Assembly: GCA_026770025.1 (NCBI GenBank)
Contig: JAMXDE010000013.1
Location: 744,001 to 808,000 of the forward strand
DNA from: Craspedostauros australis
Lineage: Eukaryota > Bacillariophyta > Bacillariophyceae > Mastogloiales > Achnanthaceae
DNA length: 64,000 nucleotides
Direction: 5' to 3'
Positions within the stretch are counted from its first letter, which is position 1; each line of letters begins with the position of its first letter. Positions 44,201 through 53,490 of this stretch are shown piece by piece. A program made the position numbers and the translations under genes. The notes beneath the pieces are model-generated. The model ran no database searches. It was not told the DNA's origin and saw only the letters and a list, made by a program, of their open reading frames with translations.

Positions 44201-44481
44201 GGTGGTGTCTCACTTTTACCACTTCGTTTGGCTGTGCGAATGCTCTTCGTCACACCAGTCTCCTCTTGTTTGATCGCCTTGAGGATCCTCTCCTTCTCGC
44301 GATGTTGCCTTGCAGACCGTTCTTCTTCGGTCTCGTCGATCGCGCTTGCGTCTGCGCCTGATAGGACAGTAGCCGCGGCTGCTTCCTTCTCTTCTCGTGG
44401 TGGAGTCTCACTCGCACCTTCTTCTTGTTTGATAGTCGGGTTGGACAGAGGGATGTCTCTCAATTCCTCTTCCTCGCTCAT
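38284..44481 (-). CDS. copia gag-pol polyprotein, 2065 residues
   Basis: This single frame runs from the ATG at 44481 to the TGA at 38284. Approximate residues follow. A highly charged N-terminus leads to a gag/UBN2-type domain at about 140-330 and two CCHC zinc knuckles at about 387 (CHNCGVYGHRSADC) and 433 (CNYCGIFGHREAEC). A long acidic insert of more than 200 residues comes next. The aspartic protease DSGASCH is near 846 and the integrase HHCC zinc site is at 985-1030. The DDE core has Asp in FIDISY near 1047, RGDNSGE near 1110 and GRVERK near 1148. An acidic linker precedes RT with YVDD near 1732 and RNase H with DSEYAG near 1910. No stop, frameshift or missing catalytic motif is seen, so the element could be active. 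The pol of the left-edge copy is nearly identical. Confidence 0.95.
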   Translation of the reverse strand: MSEEEELRDIPLSNPTIKQEEGASETPPREEKEAAAATVLSGADASAIDETEEERSARQHREKERILKAIKQEETGVTKSIRTAKRSGKSETPPGGEFVSKSILAKQQAKFEESTTQKQTEIKGTSAPTTKQRINMATSANMNKRRIKAPMFSGEQEDYSAWESQAKAYARAQKTRDVMLGKTKVPTVSEIAAADGEAKEAMEEIYELGCDCFSDLILMMDAEKGKGKQAIQYINQCISNDYPEGDAHGAWKVLAEKFRPSDAVTKIKLKRQFNNEKMKRDTDPDIYITQLESLRSRLHDVKYEITDEEMIMQILSTVSNEYRTHIVNFQHQLTFNPELVTINTIRGVLRTAYATHRGGKAYVDDFQDSNTKSNDTGFTSTGNFKGTCHNCGVYGHRSADCPERKKSNNKKNNNNNNKMNGKRNKGSGFKGKCNYCGIFGHREAECRKKKLNESKNNNEQANTATEGHDKSGHEMVLSAKDLPLCMLVSDDYIEDSFFDNFECVGSDDEVQDDEIVPEWLSEEPIIHEVDPRREVSYECCFNAHDLIGSYGEGAEMDSEAIDSDIEEAMSEDADENGADEDADDNGADEDDDDTISDGANRGEAPPPAAMRNERAGIFDEEDSDEAENHTNDAFNPYEVVVYPIRIQFPPEPNPRRVEDIYRLQTFPEPTVTAKRMQKQLIYDAVLTAALPMFPGFVNEPLRYIWVNMVSTILSDNFKSIEEILANAAILNRLLQANEEEELSELDLHYVLGGCMQVLLRERPRVTPYDTVTGFHRNSTVPASFAELPSDDEADENHNPYNEDGVHEDEEADGLMDEMATAAVEQLHELSTKHKDKVNKDTWLADSGASCHIVNSDAALFNVRHIKSFVQVGDSTKLDSPKMGSIRLKIKQRNNTGHIIRLDDVKYTPKMAVNLFSTNKALYNGYQLGSNGILMDIINGSGTKIVFDRVFPTANGFITGVQMHPIIPTNDDKACTALVKNPSKEISAVNLHRMLGHAPLEAMKRTAAQYGWKIIGEMPVCRDCAVANARVKNIPKATIPRATRRGERFFIDISYTKHISFGDKRYWTLIVDDCTDHCWSFFLKNKSDQPGYIKRFIQTIKSQTGDQQIIFRGDNSGENKSTQDILIDAGLNVKFEFTASNTPQQNGRVERKFAYLYTKIRSMLNGAQLDEEYRHGLWAAAASTATAIANITVAKNQEESPHRQFFGNDPPYADALRTFGEVGVVKTTYGGITAKLKNRGEEMVFIGYAHQHASGVYNMYRPSTKSLICSRDIKWLNQSYGQFRGWAPAPNISNETGMTDADGFTTIGRKGATPRTATRQTSEAKRVSFADSNRYYILSDSDDEDNEDDGIVTQLVHNDEEDRSESNHEDDEILPSGDEADDDTGVTPPNTPARSTHDTPSRPPPSKPSKRDTTRKERIRRHEARGRKGESNPKSTTGKSIPRALRELEDFNERGRKEEGYESDPSSDEASDELSDEMIDDFNNEATDDEEIADEGEIEITHYSTTGLYGMNAIITESPAIDIGLSMQDEKKEPEKHIEPTTFDGAFNHPDPIHRKGYRAAIKKEFDSMDTRKVYSKIKRDAIPRSRRCCKCKWVFKLKRDGTHRARLVACGYSQVAGVDFQEHYSPVIHDVTYRVIMVIMLIKKMDCALVDVVTAFLHGDLDEEIYMNCPNGMDHQPDEALTLHKPIYGLVQSARQWFKMLVSTLKNINFEQSAADPCLFYRKTNEGSMIVAIYVDDCFCCGDSKALETFLKDIQGSKFKVTIERGLGDYLSCNIELNHDKTRATLRQPHLIRHLIEEFGTKVEKMQRYGTPGTPGQIIVRPSEDNGLQKVGAEEHAEYRRGVGMLLFLIKHSRPDIANPVRELSKVLIGPTKAAMKEMYRIIKYVIDTKDYGLKIHPARPDDDGWDMELFCDSEYAGDKNTRISVGGFILYLCKVPILWRSKAQKAVTLSSSEAEYVALSEAAKEIFFVVQLLESVGVPVKTPIKVRVDNIGAIFIAKNPSTSQRSRHIDVRHHYVRNMVINKTIEIIFVKSEQNTSDGFTKNIKADLQREHEKSYLDTSRTFE

Positions 44482-44563
44482 TCAATCTGCTGCTCTTGAA
44501 TGATGTTCGTCTTCCTCGCACGATCCGATCCGCGGGCTCGCCCTGATCTATCGTTTATAAACG

Positions 44564-45375
44564 TGTTGGCAAGTTCCGCGCACGGTAACCTACGATTGTG
44601 GAAGATGGTGTTGGTTGATAGTCGTTCGTTTGCTATTTCATTAGTTGGTTACTCCGATCCTCTTGGTGTCCGTTCGTTCTCTTGCCCGATGCTCTCGGTG
44701 CTTCAATCTGTTTCGTAGATTCAGTCTCCGACTATGAGTCGGTACGCGAGATGCTCTCTCGCTCCTCTCGCTCTTCTCTCTTTACTCTCTCTCTCTCTCT
44801 CTCTCAACATCGTGTGCTCGTGCTACACGATACTCCGTGTTCGATGCGTACTCCGCATTCGACACTCTGTTCATTCAGTACTGGTTCCTACTCCATGAGT
44901 ACTTACCATTTGAAGTTCACCTTCAGTATCCATGATGCTGATCCTCTTTGGTCATCGCATCTTCGCCTCCTGCTCTGACTTGGAGACAGCTGTCGACGTG
45001 GCGACATGTTGACATCCTGTCGACGTCAGTAGGCGTCCTTCTGCTCTCCAGATGTCACGTTCCATTGGTGATGCAGCAACCTGTCAGATGATATCGTCAT
45101 CTGAGGTTTAGTTGGGAAGTACCTCGAGATTCTCTTGGTACCATTGATGCATGGACGGACGATCTTCTGATTCTCCCAGAAATCGTTATTTGCAAATTTC
45201 CTCCAGAAATCTTGCCCCTTTTCGTGTGTTCCATTTCCCCTGTAATTCTGACGAATCACAGTATACTATCGACACGAATGTAGTTGTACCGTCCAAGTGC
45301 GTATGAGAGAATAACGGGTGAACGATGCACATATACACGTACATCTTGACATATACTCACATGTACATCTAGACA
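44564..45375 (-). repeat. 5' LTR of the intact copia element
   Basis: This 812-bp LTR runs from TGTTGGCAAG to ATCTAGACA on the plus strand. It is about 18 bp longer than its partner, mostly through a longer CT microsatellite (about 44770-44812). It should contain the promoter for the element's transcript. Confidence 0.92.
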
Positions 45376-48300
45376 TGCATGTGTATCGTTGTATCCATCC
45401 TGCTTGGGGGAGAAATGATCCCTTGGTTAGCAACAGCACACAATAGCAGTCCAGAATAGAGCAGAGTCGACTGTTTCACATGGAGGAGTTCAATTTCGCC
45501 ATGCTCTCACTGCTCTTCATTAGATCTCCCACGTCGCTGAGCATGTGCAACTGCGCCGCGCATAATTTCCATTCAATGTGCGCGCATTTCAGCATGTATC
45601 GCGTGTACAATGTGGAGGCCAGTGTTCGATTGACCATAGCGGCGCTGAAGATCAGTACAGAACATCAGGCTACCTCCACGAAACGGTTCGAACGCGGTTT
45701 GATGGAGCACGAACAGCGACTGCGTCAATGACTTCACCCATGGAATGAGCATGAGATAAGTGACTAATCTTTGCGAGGGCGTAACATCCGGTGCCAATGA
45801 AGACAGTTGTGGCGCGTGATCAGGAAGCGTTGTGTCCTCGCGAGCATTGTACGTGGTACAGCGACGAAAAGAACCTGCAGTTTGTATATCTTTGGAGGAA
45901 GTGAGATTCGAAGGCCAACACTACACGGGCAGGCACAGGAGAGGATATTGAGTCTATTGAAAGCAACGGCATGATGATCCAAGGCCAGGGCCATGCACAA
46001 CCTTGCATACAGTAGCGAGACTCAGGTGAGCAGCACAGTTCGAATCAACAAGACGTCAATGTCGGAGTCCATCGAGTCGTATTGATATCCGTGACTGGGG
46101 ACTCGGAGGAAGATACCAATCAACAAATGGTGCCATCAACAAGTTCGCGCCGAAAAACACAACTCCTCCATCATCCTACGTCTTCTGCCATGTTCATTGA
46201 AGCTTCAGATCCTCAGACGTGACGCAACATCTTCGAACATCGTCATCCTTCGTTCGGCCAGCAGATCGACGACGTCAGAGTCATCTGTCATCCTGTTCCG
46301 ATCACCGCTCTACTAAAACTGAGAGCAGGCATCTCGTGCTTTCGCACGTTGCATTCATGTCCTCGTTCAATCTCGCACTGTAGCAGACGACGCAAGCCAA
46401 GTAATCATAAATCAGCCTTTCACACTATTACAAGAGTAAAACTCAAACGATAATTTTGGGCGCGAACTTTTGTGTGTTCACGGATCGATGATCATGACTG
46501 TCACGAGCAATAGTGACTAACTTCAAACACCCAAAGCAACACACAAAGGCATTCTGGACCGCTGACCAACACACTACCTGAAGCAAAATGAAGTGGCGAA
46601 TTCAGCCATACCATCCACTTGAGCAATAGACGAACCAGAATTGGATGCGGGCCTTTGGGAGATTGTCGGTTGAGATTGGACGAAAAGGAAACAAATTTCT
46701 GTACCAGAATGTCGTAGACTCTACGCGGTTACCAACGAAAAAACCCGAAATCACGTCCGTACGTCGTCCGTATGAAAAAAGGCGGACAAAGGGTCAAAAG
46801 AGGCATCGAGACGAATGGAAAGCGGAGACCAATTGCTGACAATGAGCACATCAACAGAGAGCTCTCACTCTCTTCTTTCCAATGATGTGAAGATTTCAGG
46901 CAACCGCCATCAACTCATCGAATGGCAGCGTGTGCCGTCGGCGATACGCCAATGGTTACCCAGAAATACCAAAAAGTGCCAAAAGCGGAAAGTGGACACT
47001 ATCCACTTGAAAACACAAGGGAGAGGGTGAGGTGCTGCGATTACGGTAGAAAATGATGCTGACGCAAAGCGAATCGACAGATCGAATGGGAGAGTAGCAC
47101 CCAAGCAACGTCACCGTTTCCTTCACACAATCTCGCAGTTGTCCGCAACGCCAACCCACTTTGAAGTGATGATTCCAGTGACAAAAGAGAACGGTAGCTG
47201 GCCTTTGCGTGATGCTGTTTTTGCTGGGGCGAAGGATGTCGCCCAGCACGGTGAGGACATGGATCTTGTGTGAAGTGTGTTGCAGCGGATACTAGTACCA
47301 ATAGTACAGCGCACCAAGAGAGTTGCAGGGCAGTATCTAGCCGTATCGTCCCACCTGCACATGATGCAGTATCTTTTACAATCGATGGAGACTCAAAGTT
47401 TGATGCTCGCGTACAACAATGACCGCAAGGAACGCGGTTGACTCGGATTGCTTCAGGCGAAAAGTGTCACAAGTTGCGGTTAACTGCGGATTTTCAAGGG
47501 CCCTTCCGCGCCATCAGCTCTTGCCAACAATTGTGAAACAAGATCCCGAGGAATCTGCGAAGAACAAACTGCTCATCTGGTTGATCGTTTCCAATCTGCA
47601 TGCTATACTCACAGGCACGACTTTTCCTTTTGACAAGTAGCCTGTGCGTGACGACTCGAGATACAGTCGCCGAAACGATGATGGTGTCAATGACGACAAG
47701 CCGAGAGAGAAGTCGCCGGTTGGAGAAGACCGCTCCACCCCCAAAGAGCGGTGCACAGTGCGAGTATAAACCTCAACATTGTGTCCACCGCACCCGCAAA
47801 GCGATGTCGGCGACAGAAGATGTTTGAGTGGAGCGGAACATGCGAAGCACCAACATCTACATGGATCATTGTCGCGGTCTTGTTTGTCCGGAGCAAGCCC
47901 GATGCCGAAGCCTCGATCACAGCCCGCGCCCTTCAGGTGCCGAGTTTCTCCCTCGGCGCAAGGGCCAAAGACCGCATCAGTAGGTGATAAACCGGTGGCG
48001 CCATGCGAGTACCTGTTGCCGCTCCCGCATGAAGAACATGGCTTCGAACTTAGTACGAGTGGATGCACAAGTGCGTCAATGCATGCAATCTACTGTGGCG
48101 TTGCATGTTGCTTCGTGCTGGCAAGGTACGGGTACTCGAGTTGTGTGGAGCACAGTACGCAATGACAGATATGCGTGCTCAACAAATACAAATAATCGCA
48201 GATTGCTTTAAGTCGAGATTTGGCGCTCTTCCGCAGACACAAGAGAGGAGCTCGAGATGCGTGAACATACATAGTGGTACGTGCATGCGAGTACTCGTGC

Positions 48301-49185
48301 AGAGCGCATCATCGGTCTCTCTCTCTCTCTCTGTGACCTCAGCATCTTCGCAACGAGCCATGGGTTGTAGTTGCACATTCCACATAATGTGGAGCGTGGT
48401 ACAAGGAAGCACCTCGACGCGCATGATGATGTATGGCAGCTCCAGATTTCGGCGCAGAAAGGTTACGTTTTGGGAGTGGCGTTTGTGGTGGCGACACCAA
48501 ATAACCGCAGCTGTTCGTTCGTGACTGACGACCCATGGAGCTTGGTCGATCAGAACAGTTTGTCCGTTTTAATAAATGTCGAGGTCATAGTTAGTGGGTG
48601 CGGAATGGCGGCGAACGGCGCTGTAAAAGTGGCAAGTCACGCGAAAAACGAATGAAGGCGCACAAAAACCGCAACTTGCTGTCAAGACTTCTTAAGCCGC
48701 CAAGCCCATGACTAGAGCGGGTCATTTGTCACCGCTGTCCGCAACTTTGTTGCCCATGGATAAAAAGTTGTTCTTGCATTGACACATTACGTAGAGAATC
48801 CTCCTAAGCCCGCGTGACCGAACGTTTCTGCGGTGCCAATGCTTGTTGTGCGTAGATTTATGCGCAGGTTGTACACAGGTCATGAACTGGATCCACCAAA
48901 GAGGCCTTGTGCGCTGCGCTTGGTGATGTTGCCATCCGTGTGTGTACACGTTGCTTTGCAGGGGAGCGCAATGTTTGCCACGGATCCAAATGCCATGGTC
49001 ACTTTTTTCGCAACAATCGTCCACAACAACCTCATCGCGTCACGACTACAACCACGTGCGCAACACACTCGCACACATCTTTGTTGACAGCCGAGTCCAT
49101 TTTATTTCATTTCATCGCTTGTGAGGTCATTGCGCGCATACCATACGACGGCCGCCATCATCTTGCTCCCAAACCACACCATATC
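45376..49185. other. 3.8-kb region without a recognisable gene
   Basis: Only short, domain-free frames occur on either strand. The longest is minus 47514-48068, Ser/Gly/Cys-rich and without a family pattern; plus 45480-45731 encodes 83 residues that resemble nothing I know. A CT microsatellite lies near 48308-48333. I see no inverted repeats, tRNA or transposon remnants I can support. Confidence 0.4.
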
Positions 49186-49235
49186 ATACCATACCATACC
49201 ATACCATACCATACCATACCATACCATACCATACA
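49186..49235 (+). repeat. pentanucleotide microsatellite (CATAC)n
   Basis: About ten units of a CATAC-type pentamer lie about 600 bases before the probable start of the receptor gene, probably in its promoter or leader. Confidence 0.9.
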
Positions 49236-49822
49236 CTGCACTGCACTGAACTGGATTCAATCTCAGCCCTTGATTTGCAATAGCGGGGCATCACATTTCT
49301 GTTGATCAACCAAAAGAAAAGGAAGAGCACAGAACTTTTGGCCCTTGCCACACGAACGATTGCTCACAAGAGAGAAAGAGCGGAACAAGGACAGAACACA
49401 GAGCGACGATGGCCATCGCCACGATGACACAGCCTCAACAAACCGCTGAAACTTGCGCGCGAAAACCAATAGCTAGCCGCCTCGAAAAAACGAGTCACAA
49501 TCGTGCACAGAATAAGAAAAAACAAACCGGTGAGCGTGGTTGCTCCTCCATTCGCAGTTGCCCACCTGCGTTGTTTTGTGCGGCGCCACCAACAAACAAC
49601 GCAACATGGCAAGATCAACGCGCGTTTGGTGTCGCCTTACCACACAACACCACCGCCACACCAGTACCAACTGCCATAATCGCATCAATCGTATCAATCG
49701 CATCAATCATACCAACAGCATCAACAGCATCAATCGATAAAGACACACAGGCGCAGACGCAAGACCAATCAGGAACAAGGGCCAGCGCAAGCAACACAGC
49801 TAGCAACACAGCAAGCACGACA

Positions 49823-52800
49823 ATGGCGCAAAGAACGACAATGGCGGCAAATATGATGACGAGAATGCCATCGATGCTGCTTCTCGCCTGTCTCTTGATG
49901 ATGTCGCCGCACTCCATCTCAGCTACGCCATCAACACTATCGACACCAACTAACACAGCCACAGAAGGCAACAGACAACTATCCGAATCCATGGCGCCCT
50001 CCGCGACGTCAGGAATACTGCGCACTCTGCCGCAAATCGAAGAGCTGCGGCGGACCACTCTGGATTCCGCCACGCGCGTCGAGAACCTGAACATCGTCTC
50101 CGAGAGCGACCTGAAGCAGCAGCAGCAGCTGGACCAGTCAGAACCGTTCGACGAGATCGCCATCTGCCAGATCACGGACCTGAACCGCCACTCGCTGATA
50201 GCCGGCGGCACGCAGATCGCCTTCCCGGTGCCCTTCCCGCTGCAGGTCATCGCGGCCATGTCGCTGGCCATGGAGCACCTCAACACGGGCAACGGCCGCA
50301 TCGTGCCGCAGGTGGAGGGCCTCAACCAGCGCTGCAACGTCCGCTTCACGTCGCAATTCCTAGACACGGTGGGCAGCGAGAGCGAGGGCGTCAACGAGGT
50401 CATCGACGTCCTCGACGAGTCCAAGCGCCCCACCACCTACCCCTGCGCCTTCACGGGGGCCTTCCGCTCGGCCGTCAGCGTCGCCACCGCCATCATCACG
50501 GGCGTCAAGGGCTACCCGCACTTCAGCGGCGTCTCCAACGCCGAGCAGCTCTCCGACAAGGACACCTTCCCGCTCTTCGGCCGCGTCATCCCCACCAACT
50601 CGCTCTTCGGCCGGCCCCTGCTCGACTACCTCCACAACACGCTCAACGCCCGCAACCTATGCGTCATCTACACGGACAACACCAACGGCCTCTCCTACTT
50701 CGACGGCATCCGAGCGGTCGCCAACGACGTCTACCCAGACACGAACATAGAGTCCGTCGCCTACAACGCCAACACCAACACCGACTGGGCCGAACCCATC
50801 ATCGAGGAGGCCAAGCGCACCGAGGTCCGCTACTTCTTCGTCATCGCGTCCTCCGGTGAGCACGAGCCCCTCATGCGCGAGGCTTACAGGCAGGGCATCG
50901 CGGGCACGGGCGAGCACGTGTGGATCTTCTCCAACGAGCAGGCCGCCGCCAAAGAGCTGGGTCAGCCAAAGAGCCGCGATGACGAGCTCCAGAAGGCATC
51001 CAAGGGCGCTCTCTCGTTCGCCACCATCGGCAGCCTCCCAGGCGTCGGCAAGTACGACGAGTTCGAAAAGGCGTGGAAGGAGCTCAACAACCCCATCGAC
51101 AACTTCTACCTCCACACCAAGATTCCCACCCACCCAGACGCACCGGCGTACCAACCGCAGTTCGATTCCTCAGTCTTCGACATGGGCCTCTTCCCCTTCA
51201 CGCCCCTCTTTTACGATGCCACCATCGCCATTGGGTTGGGCGCCTGCGCCAAGCAGCTGGAAAATGCAAACAGCGACGCCCTCAACACCACCTACCAATC
51301 CGGGGCCGATCATTACGCCTCCACGCTCGCCACATCCTTCAACGGTGCCGGCGGCGCGCTCAGCTTCGATGCCTCCACGGGCAACCGCGAACCCACCAGC
51401 TCGCTTTTCGTTTTGGGAAACTTCGTCGAGGAGGAAGAGATGGGTGGTGACGATGGCGACAAACCGACGGGCAACGTCACGCTCGGTGTCCGGCGCATCG
51501 CCTACTTCGACGCTGGAGCATGGACGCAGCAGAATGAGATCATCTTCAACGACGGCACCGGCGACATTCCCTTGGATCTGCCCCAACTCACGGTGGATAA
51601 GCACTACATCGCCGCGGGCCTTCGCATCGGTGGTTACCTCATGGCCGGCATCATCATCGCTTCCTCCATAGGCCTCATGATCTGGACGCAGCTCAATCGA
51701 ACCATCCGCACCATCCGCGCGTCGCAACCCATCTTTTTGCACCTCATCGCGTTCGGCACAATCCTCATGGCCTCCAGCATCATCCCGCTCTCGTTCGACG
51801 AGGAAATCGCATCGACGGCATCCTGCGACATGGCCTGCGAATCGTTCCCGTGGTTGCTGGCGTTGGGATGGTGCATCGCCATCTCGGCCCTCTTTACGAA
51901 AACGCATCGCGTCAACCGCATCTTCCACAACCCAGATTTCCGACGCGTCACGGTCACCGTCATGGACGTCCTTCCGCCCATGGCGCTGTGCCTCACGATC
52001 AACGTCATCATCCTGGTGGTCTGGAGCACCGTCGCGCCGTTGCGATGGAGCCGATCGGCATTGGAGTTCGATACCTTCGGTCGATTGAGCGAATCGCGCG
52101 GCCAGTGCAAGTCCGAGCATTCCCTCATCTTCATCGTCCTGCTGGCCATCGTCAACTTCGGCGTCCTCATCTACGCCATCTACGAGGCCTACATCGCGCG
52201 CAAGATCAGCACCGAATTCGCGGAAAGCGAGTACATCGCCCGCGCCATGTCCATCATCTGCATGGTCGGGTTCCTCGGCATTCCTCTCGTCTACATTGCC
52301 GAAGGCGATTCGGAGAGCTTCTTCTTCGTGCTGGCCGCCATCATCTTCATCGCTTGCATGGCGCTGCTATTCTTCATCTTCGTGCCCAAAATCACATTCT
52401 ATCTGGCGGAAAAGAAAAAGAAGGAAAAGAAACAGCGCATGAGCCAGCACTTTCAAGCCAACCAGCATCAGCAGTACAGCAATGCATCGGGTCTATCCCA
52501 TCGCGTCGATCACACGGGCGCCCTCACATCGACCTACCCCGCATCGATGCAATCGACGAGCGAGTCGTCCGAAGTCGGCGCCGCCGTCGTCGAGCATCCC
52601 AAACTCAAGGAGGAGACCGATGCGCAGGCCAAAACGCTGAAACGACAGCAACGCACGCTGCGACAGCGCATCGAGGATCTGGAGAGTCTCTACGCGTGCA
52701 TACCGACGACGGAGTTCCAAGAACGATTTCAGCGCATACAGCAAAAATACGAAGGTCTGCAAACAGTCGAATCGGGCAGCAGCAGGGGCAGCAGCAAAGG

Positions 52801-52831
52801 CAGCGACGATATCGAGTCAGCGCGAGATTGA
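49823..52831 (+). CDS. GABA-B/class C-type G-protein-coupled receptor-like protein
   Basis: The protein has 1002 residues from the ATG at 49823. The frame is open from 49409, but the upstream part is Asn/Thr-rich and leader-like, whereas a signal peptide (MLLLACLLMMSPHSISA) follows soon after 49823. Residues about 108-585 form a periplasmic-binding-protein-type (ANF receptor) ectodomain, starting IAICQITDLN and including a YPHFSGVSNAEQLS segment. Seven hydrophobic helices span about 600-858, with the pattern of the class C 7TM domain (KTHRVNRIF after helix 3, IPLVYIAEGDSE before helix 7). The cytosolic tail has a coiled coil at about 928-985 (AKTLKRQQRTLRQRIEDLE), as in metabotropic GABA-B receptors, which dimerise through such coils. 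Ligand and G-protein coupling are unknown. No intron is needed. Confidence 0.88.
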   Translation: MAQRTTMAANMMTRMPSMLLLACLLMMSPHSISATPSTLSTPTNTATEGNRQLSESMAPSATSGILRTLPQIEELRRTTLDSATRVENLNIVSESDLKQQQQLDQSEPFDEIAICQITDLNRHSLIAGGTQIAFPVPFPLQVIAAMSLAMEHLNTGNGRIVPQVEGLNQRCNVRFTSQFLDTVGSESEGVNEVIDVLDESKRPTTYPCAFTGAFRSAVSVATAIITGVKGYPHFSGVSNAEQLSDKDTFPLFGRVIPTNSLFGRPLLDYLHNTLNARNLCVIYTDNTNGLSYFDGIRAVANDVYPDTNIESVAYNANTNTDWAEPIIEEAKRTEVRYFFVIASSGEHEPLMREAYRQGIAGTGEHVWIFSNEQAAAKELGQPKSRDDELQKASKGALSFATIGSLPGVGKYDEFEKAWKELNNPIDNFYLHTKIPTHPDAPAYQPQFDSSVFDMGLFPFTPLFYDATIAIGLGACAKQLENANSDALNTTYQSGADHYASTLATSFNGAGGALSFDASTGNREPTSSLFVLGNFVEEEEMGGDDGDKPTGNVTLGVRRIAYFDAGAWTQQNEIIFNDGTGDIPLDLPQLTVDKHYIAAGLRIGGYLMAGIIIASSIGLMIWTQLNRTIRTIRASQPIFLHLIAFGTILMASSIIPLSFDEEIASTASCDMACESFPWLLALGWCIAISALFTKTHRVNRIFHNPDFRRVTVTVMDVLPPMALCLTINVIILVVWSTVAPLRWSRSALEFDTFGRLSESRGQCKSEHSLIFIVLLAIVNFGVLIYAIYEAYIARKISTEFAESEYIARAMSIICMVGFLGIPLVYIAEGDSESFFFVLAAIIFIACMALLFFIFVPKITFYLAEKKKKEKKQRMSQHFQANQHQQYSNASGLSHRVDHTGALTSTYPASMQSTSESSEVGAAVVEHPKLKEETDAQAKTLKRQQRTLRQRIEDLESLYACIPTTEFQERFQRIQQKYEGLQTVESGSSRGSSKGSDDIESARD

Positions 52832-53490
52832 GGGGGTACGTCGTGACGCATGGATCGTAGCACGTACGTGCAGTTATTCATTACTGCGCTTGCGGGGCAA
52901 TAGCGGCATCATGGTCACGCCAAACACCATCAGCACAATAATTTTGTGAATGAGAGATCGATAATATCTTATTTTGGTATACGAACTGACTACTTTTCTC
53001 ATAGAATACTTGACCGAAGTTGCGGGAAAGGTTATTGCAATCATACTTGCAAGTGGTTGCAGCACATGATGTCAGAATGTTGAAGGAAAGGACCGACGAG
53101 ACAGAGTTCTTTGTGTCTCCGTGGTGGATAGGCGTGAGCTTGGTATCATAGTTATGCGGTTGCTGTGATATTGGGAGAGAGGTGCCGCGTATTGCTTGGC
53201 TATGCTTTGGTTCAATGCTGATGTAGAAGGCCTAGCTGTGATGCTCGCAGATGATGGACTCTCCATGTACGAGAGAGAGAGAGAGAGAGAACAAATTCAA
53301 ATTCGACTGCGGTTTCTCGGGGCAAGGTAGCCGAATCGTCGACCAACCAACCACAACGTCACTCTGTGCGCTACTCGGGTGCCGGTTTCGCCGTTGTGTC
53401 TGTTTGTGTGGATGTTCCTCCTTGGTGACATAGATCATGTCGTTGCATGTCTACTCGTGCGCGCACGCACATTGCCGTGCGGATGAATCG
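52832..53490. other. convergent intergenic region
   Basis: No gene is supported between the receptor (plus) and the next gene (minus). A GA microsatellite (GAGAGAGA) lies at about 53271-53290. Confidence 0.4.

Larger units (their letters stand above)
37470..45375 (-). mobile_element. full-length Ty1/copia retrotransposon, apparently intact
   Basis: This 7.9-kb element has two LTRs (37470-38263 and 44564-45375), a polypurine tract next to the 3' LTR and one uninterrupted gag-pol frame on the minus strand. The domain order gag, protease, integrase, RT, RNase H defines Ty1/copia. I could not identify a clear primer-binding site in the 82 bases between the 5' LTR and the gag start. The flanking pentamers (TCAGA on the left, TGCAT on the right) do not match, so no target-site duplication is seen. 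Confidence 0.94.

Noticed and set aside
46020..46050. tRNA-like GTTCGAATC sequence
   Set aside because: No T-arm pairing and no A-box at the right distance.
47514..48068. Minus-strand frame of 184 codons
   Set aside because: Ser/Gly/Cys-rich without a recognisable domain. Considered a random frame.
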